From: Cervus elaphus
Lineage: Eukaryota > Chordata > Mammalia > Artiodactyla > Cervidae
Direction: 5' to 3'
Assembly: GCF_910594005.1 (NCBI RefSeq)
Contig: NC_057820.1
Coordinates: forward strand, 3,601,001 to 3,665,000
DNA: 64,000 bases
Positions 59,301 through 62,300 of this stretch are shown one piece after another (within the stretch, counting starts at the first letter, position 1; every line of letters starts with the position of its first letter). Position numbers and translations under genes: made by a program. Under the pieces are notes generated by a model. That model was given only the letters and a program-made list of their open reading frames with translations, searched no databases and had not been told where the DNA came from.

Positions 59301-62300
59301 AGGTTTTCAAATAATTTCTCTGCCCCTTTCTCTCTCTCTCTTCTTCTTCTAGGACTTCCATAGTTCGTATGTTGGCTCATTTGATGATGGCCCACAGGTC
59401 TCTTAGATGGTGTCCACTTTTCTTCAATTTTTTTTTCTTTCTCTCCCTCAGGTTTTATCATTTCAATTGTCCTATCTTCAAGGTTCTCTGATTCTTTCTT
59501 CTATTTGCTCACATCTGTTTTTGAATCTCTCTAGTGGATTCTCCATTTCAATTATCGGTCCTTTTAGCTTCAGAATTCCATTTTGGTTCCATTTATGTGT
59601 TCTATTTTTTGGTACAGGGACACCTTAGAGATACTGTGGGTTCAGTTCCAGACTACCACAATAAATCAAACAATAAAGTGAGTCACACAGATTTCTTTGG
59701 TTTCTCAATGTAAATAAAAGTTACTTTCACACTATACTGTAATCTCTTAAGTGTGCAATAGCATTATGTCTCACGAAATGTATATACCTTAACTAAAAAG
59801 TGCTTTATTGTTAAAAAATGGGTAACCACCATCTGAGATTTCAGTGAGTCATAATCTTTTGCTGATGGAGTTCAGTTCAGTTCAGTTCAGTCGCTCAGTC
59901 GTGTCCGACTCTTTGTGACCCCATGAATCGCAGCACGCCAGGCCTCCCTGTCCATCACCAACTCCCGGAGTTTACCCAAATTCACATCCATCGAGTCGGT
60001 GATGCCACCCAGCCATCTCATCCTCTGTCGTCCCCTTCTCCTCCTGCCCCCAATCCCTCCCAGCATAGGGTCTTTTCCAATGAGTCAACTCTTCACATGA
60101 GGTGGCCAAAGTATTGGAGTTTCAGCTTCAGCATCAGTCCTTCCAATGAACACCCAGGACTGATCTCCTTCAGGATGGACTGGTTGGATCTCCTTGCAGT
60201 CCAAGGGACTCTCAAGAGTCTTCTCCAACACCACACTTCAAAAGCATCAATTCTTTGGTGCTCAGCTTTCTTCACAGGCCAACTCTCACATCCATACACG
60301 ACCACTGGAAAAACCATAGCGTTGACTAGACGGACCTTTGTTGGCAAAGTAATGTCTCTGCTTTTTAATATGCTGTCTAGGTTGGTCATAACTTCCCTTC
60401 CAAGGAGTAAGCGTCTTTTAATTTCATGGCTGCAATCACTATCTGCAGTGATTTCCGAGGTCAGGGGTGGCGGCTGAGAAGAGCTACCCCATGTCCAAGG
60501 TCAAGGGCTGCGGCTGAGAGGAGCTACTCCATGTTCAAGGTCAGGAGGGGCGACCTTGTGCAAGGTAAGGAGCAGCGGCTGCACTTTGCTGGAGCAGCCG
60601 TGAAGAGATAATTCACGTCCAAGGTAAGAGAAACCCAAGTAAGATGGTAGGTGTTGCAAGAGGGCATCAGAGGGCAGACACAGTGAAGCCATAATCACAG
60701 AGAACTAGCCAATCTGATCACATGGACCACAGCCTTGCTGGTGGAGAGTCTGAACTAGATGCTGACGGCTGCCGTGTGATCCGGGTGGTGGTTGTGGCAA
60801 CGTCTTAAAATAAGACAAGGATGAACAATGCTGCACCTATTCACTCTTCCTTTTTTGAATAATTTCTCTGTAGCACACAATGATGTCTGATAGCATTTAC
60901 CCACAGTAGACTTCTTTCAAAATTGGTATCAATCGTCTCAAACTCTGCCACCGCCCCATCAACTAAGCTTGTGTAACATCTAAATCCTTTGTTGTAATGT
61001 CAGCAATCTTCACAGCATCATCACCAGGAGTAAATTCCATCTCAAGAAACTCCTTTCTTTGCTCATCCATGAGGAGCACCTCCTCATTCCTTGAAGTTCT
61101 ATCACGAGCTTGCAGAAATTCAGTCACATCTTCAGGCTCCACTTTTAATTCTGGTTCTCTCACTGGTTCAACCGCATCTGTAGTTACTTCCTCCTTTGAA
61201 GTCTTGGCCCCTTCAAAGTCATCCATGAGGGCTGGACTCCACTTCTTCCAAACTCCTACGGATGTTGACGCTTTGACCTCTTCTCATGAATCACAAATGT
61301 TCTTAATGGCATCTAGAATGGCAGATCCTTTCTAGAAGGTTTTGATTGACTTTGCCCAGATCCATCAGAGGAATCACTGTCTATATCAGTTATAGCCTTG
61401 TGAGCTGTATTTATTAAATATTAAGACTTGAAAGTTGAAATCACTCCTAGATCCATGAGTTGCAGAATGCACACTGTGTCAGCAGGTGTGAAAACGACAT
61501 GCTGACATTAATCTCACTGCACAGCCCCATCAGAGCTCTTGATGGGGCCAGGTGCCTTGTCAAATGAGCAGCGATATTTTGAAAGGAATCTTTTTCTTCT
61601 GAGCACTAGGTCACAAGAGTGGGCCTAAAGTAGGCAGTGCACCATACTGTAAACAGATATGCTGTCATTCACGCTTTGTTCCATTTGTAGTACAGAGGCA
61701 GAGTAGATTTAGCATGATCCATAAGGGCCCTAACATTTTCAGAATGGTAAATGAGCACAGGCTTCAACTTAAAGTCATCAGCTGCATTAGCCCCTAACAA
61801 GAGCATCAGCCTATCCTTTGAAGCTTTGGTGTCAGGCATTGACTTCTCCTCTCGACCTATGAAAGTCCTAGATGGCATCTTCTTCTGGCAGAGGCTGTAA
61901 GTCTACAATGAAAATTGATTATTTACTGTAGCCACCTTCACTAATGATCTTAGTTGTATCTGGATAACTTGTGGCAGCTTCTATCAATACATCAGCGCTT
62001 GCTGCTTCACTTTGCACTATGATGTTACGGAGATGGCTTCTTTCCTTAAACCTCACGAACCAGTCTCTGATAGCTTCAAACTTTTCTTCTGCAGCTTCCT
62101 CACCTTTCAGCCTTCATGGAATTGAGGAGAGTCAGCGCTTTGCTTGGCCTCCCCTGGTGACTCAGGTGGTACGATGATCCGCCTACAGTGTGGGAGGCCT
62201 GGGTTTGATCCCTGGGTTGGGAAGATCCCCTGGAAAAGGGCGTAGCAATCCACCTCGGTATTCCTACCTGGCGAATCCCCATGGACAGAGGAACGTGGGG

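Noticed and set aside
60963..61878. A working TIGD1-like gene
   Set aside because: The transposase is in separate short frames broken by stops, lies between Tigger1 terminal repeats, and is interrupted by BovB and SINE insertions.
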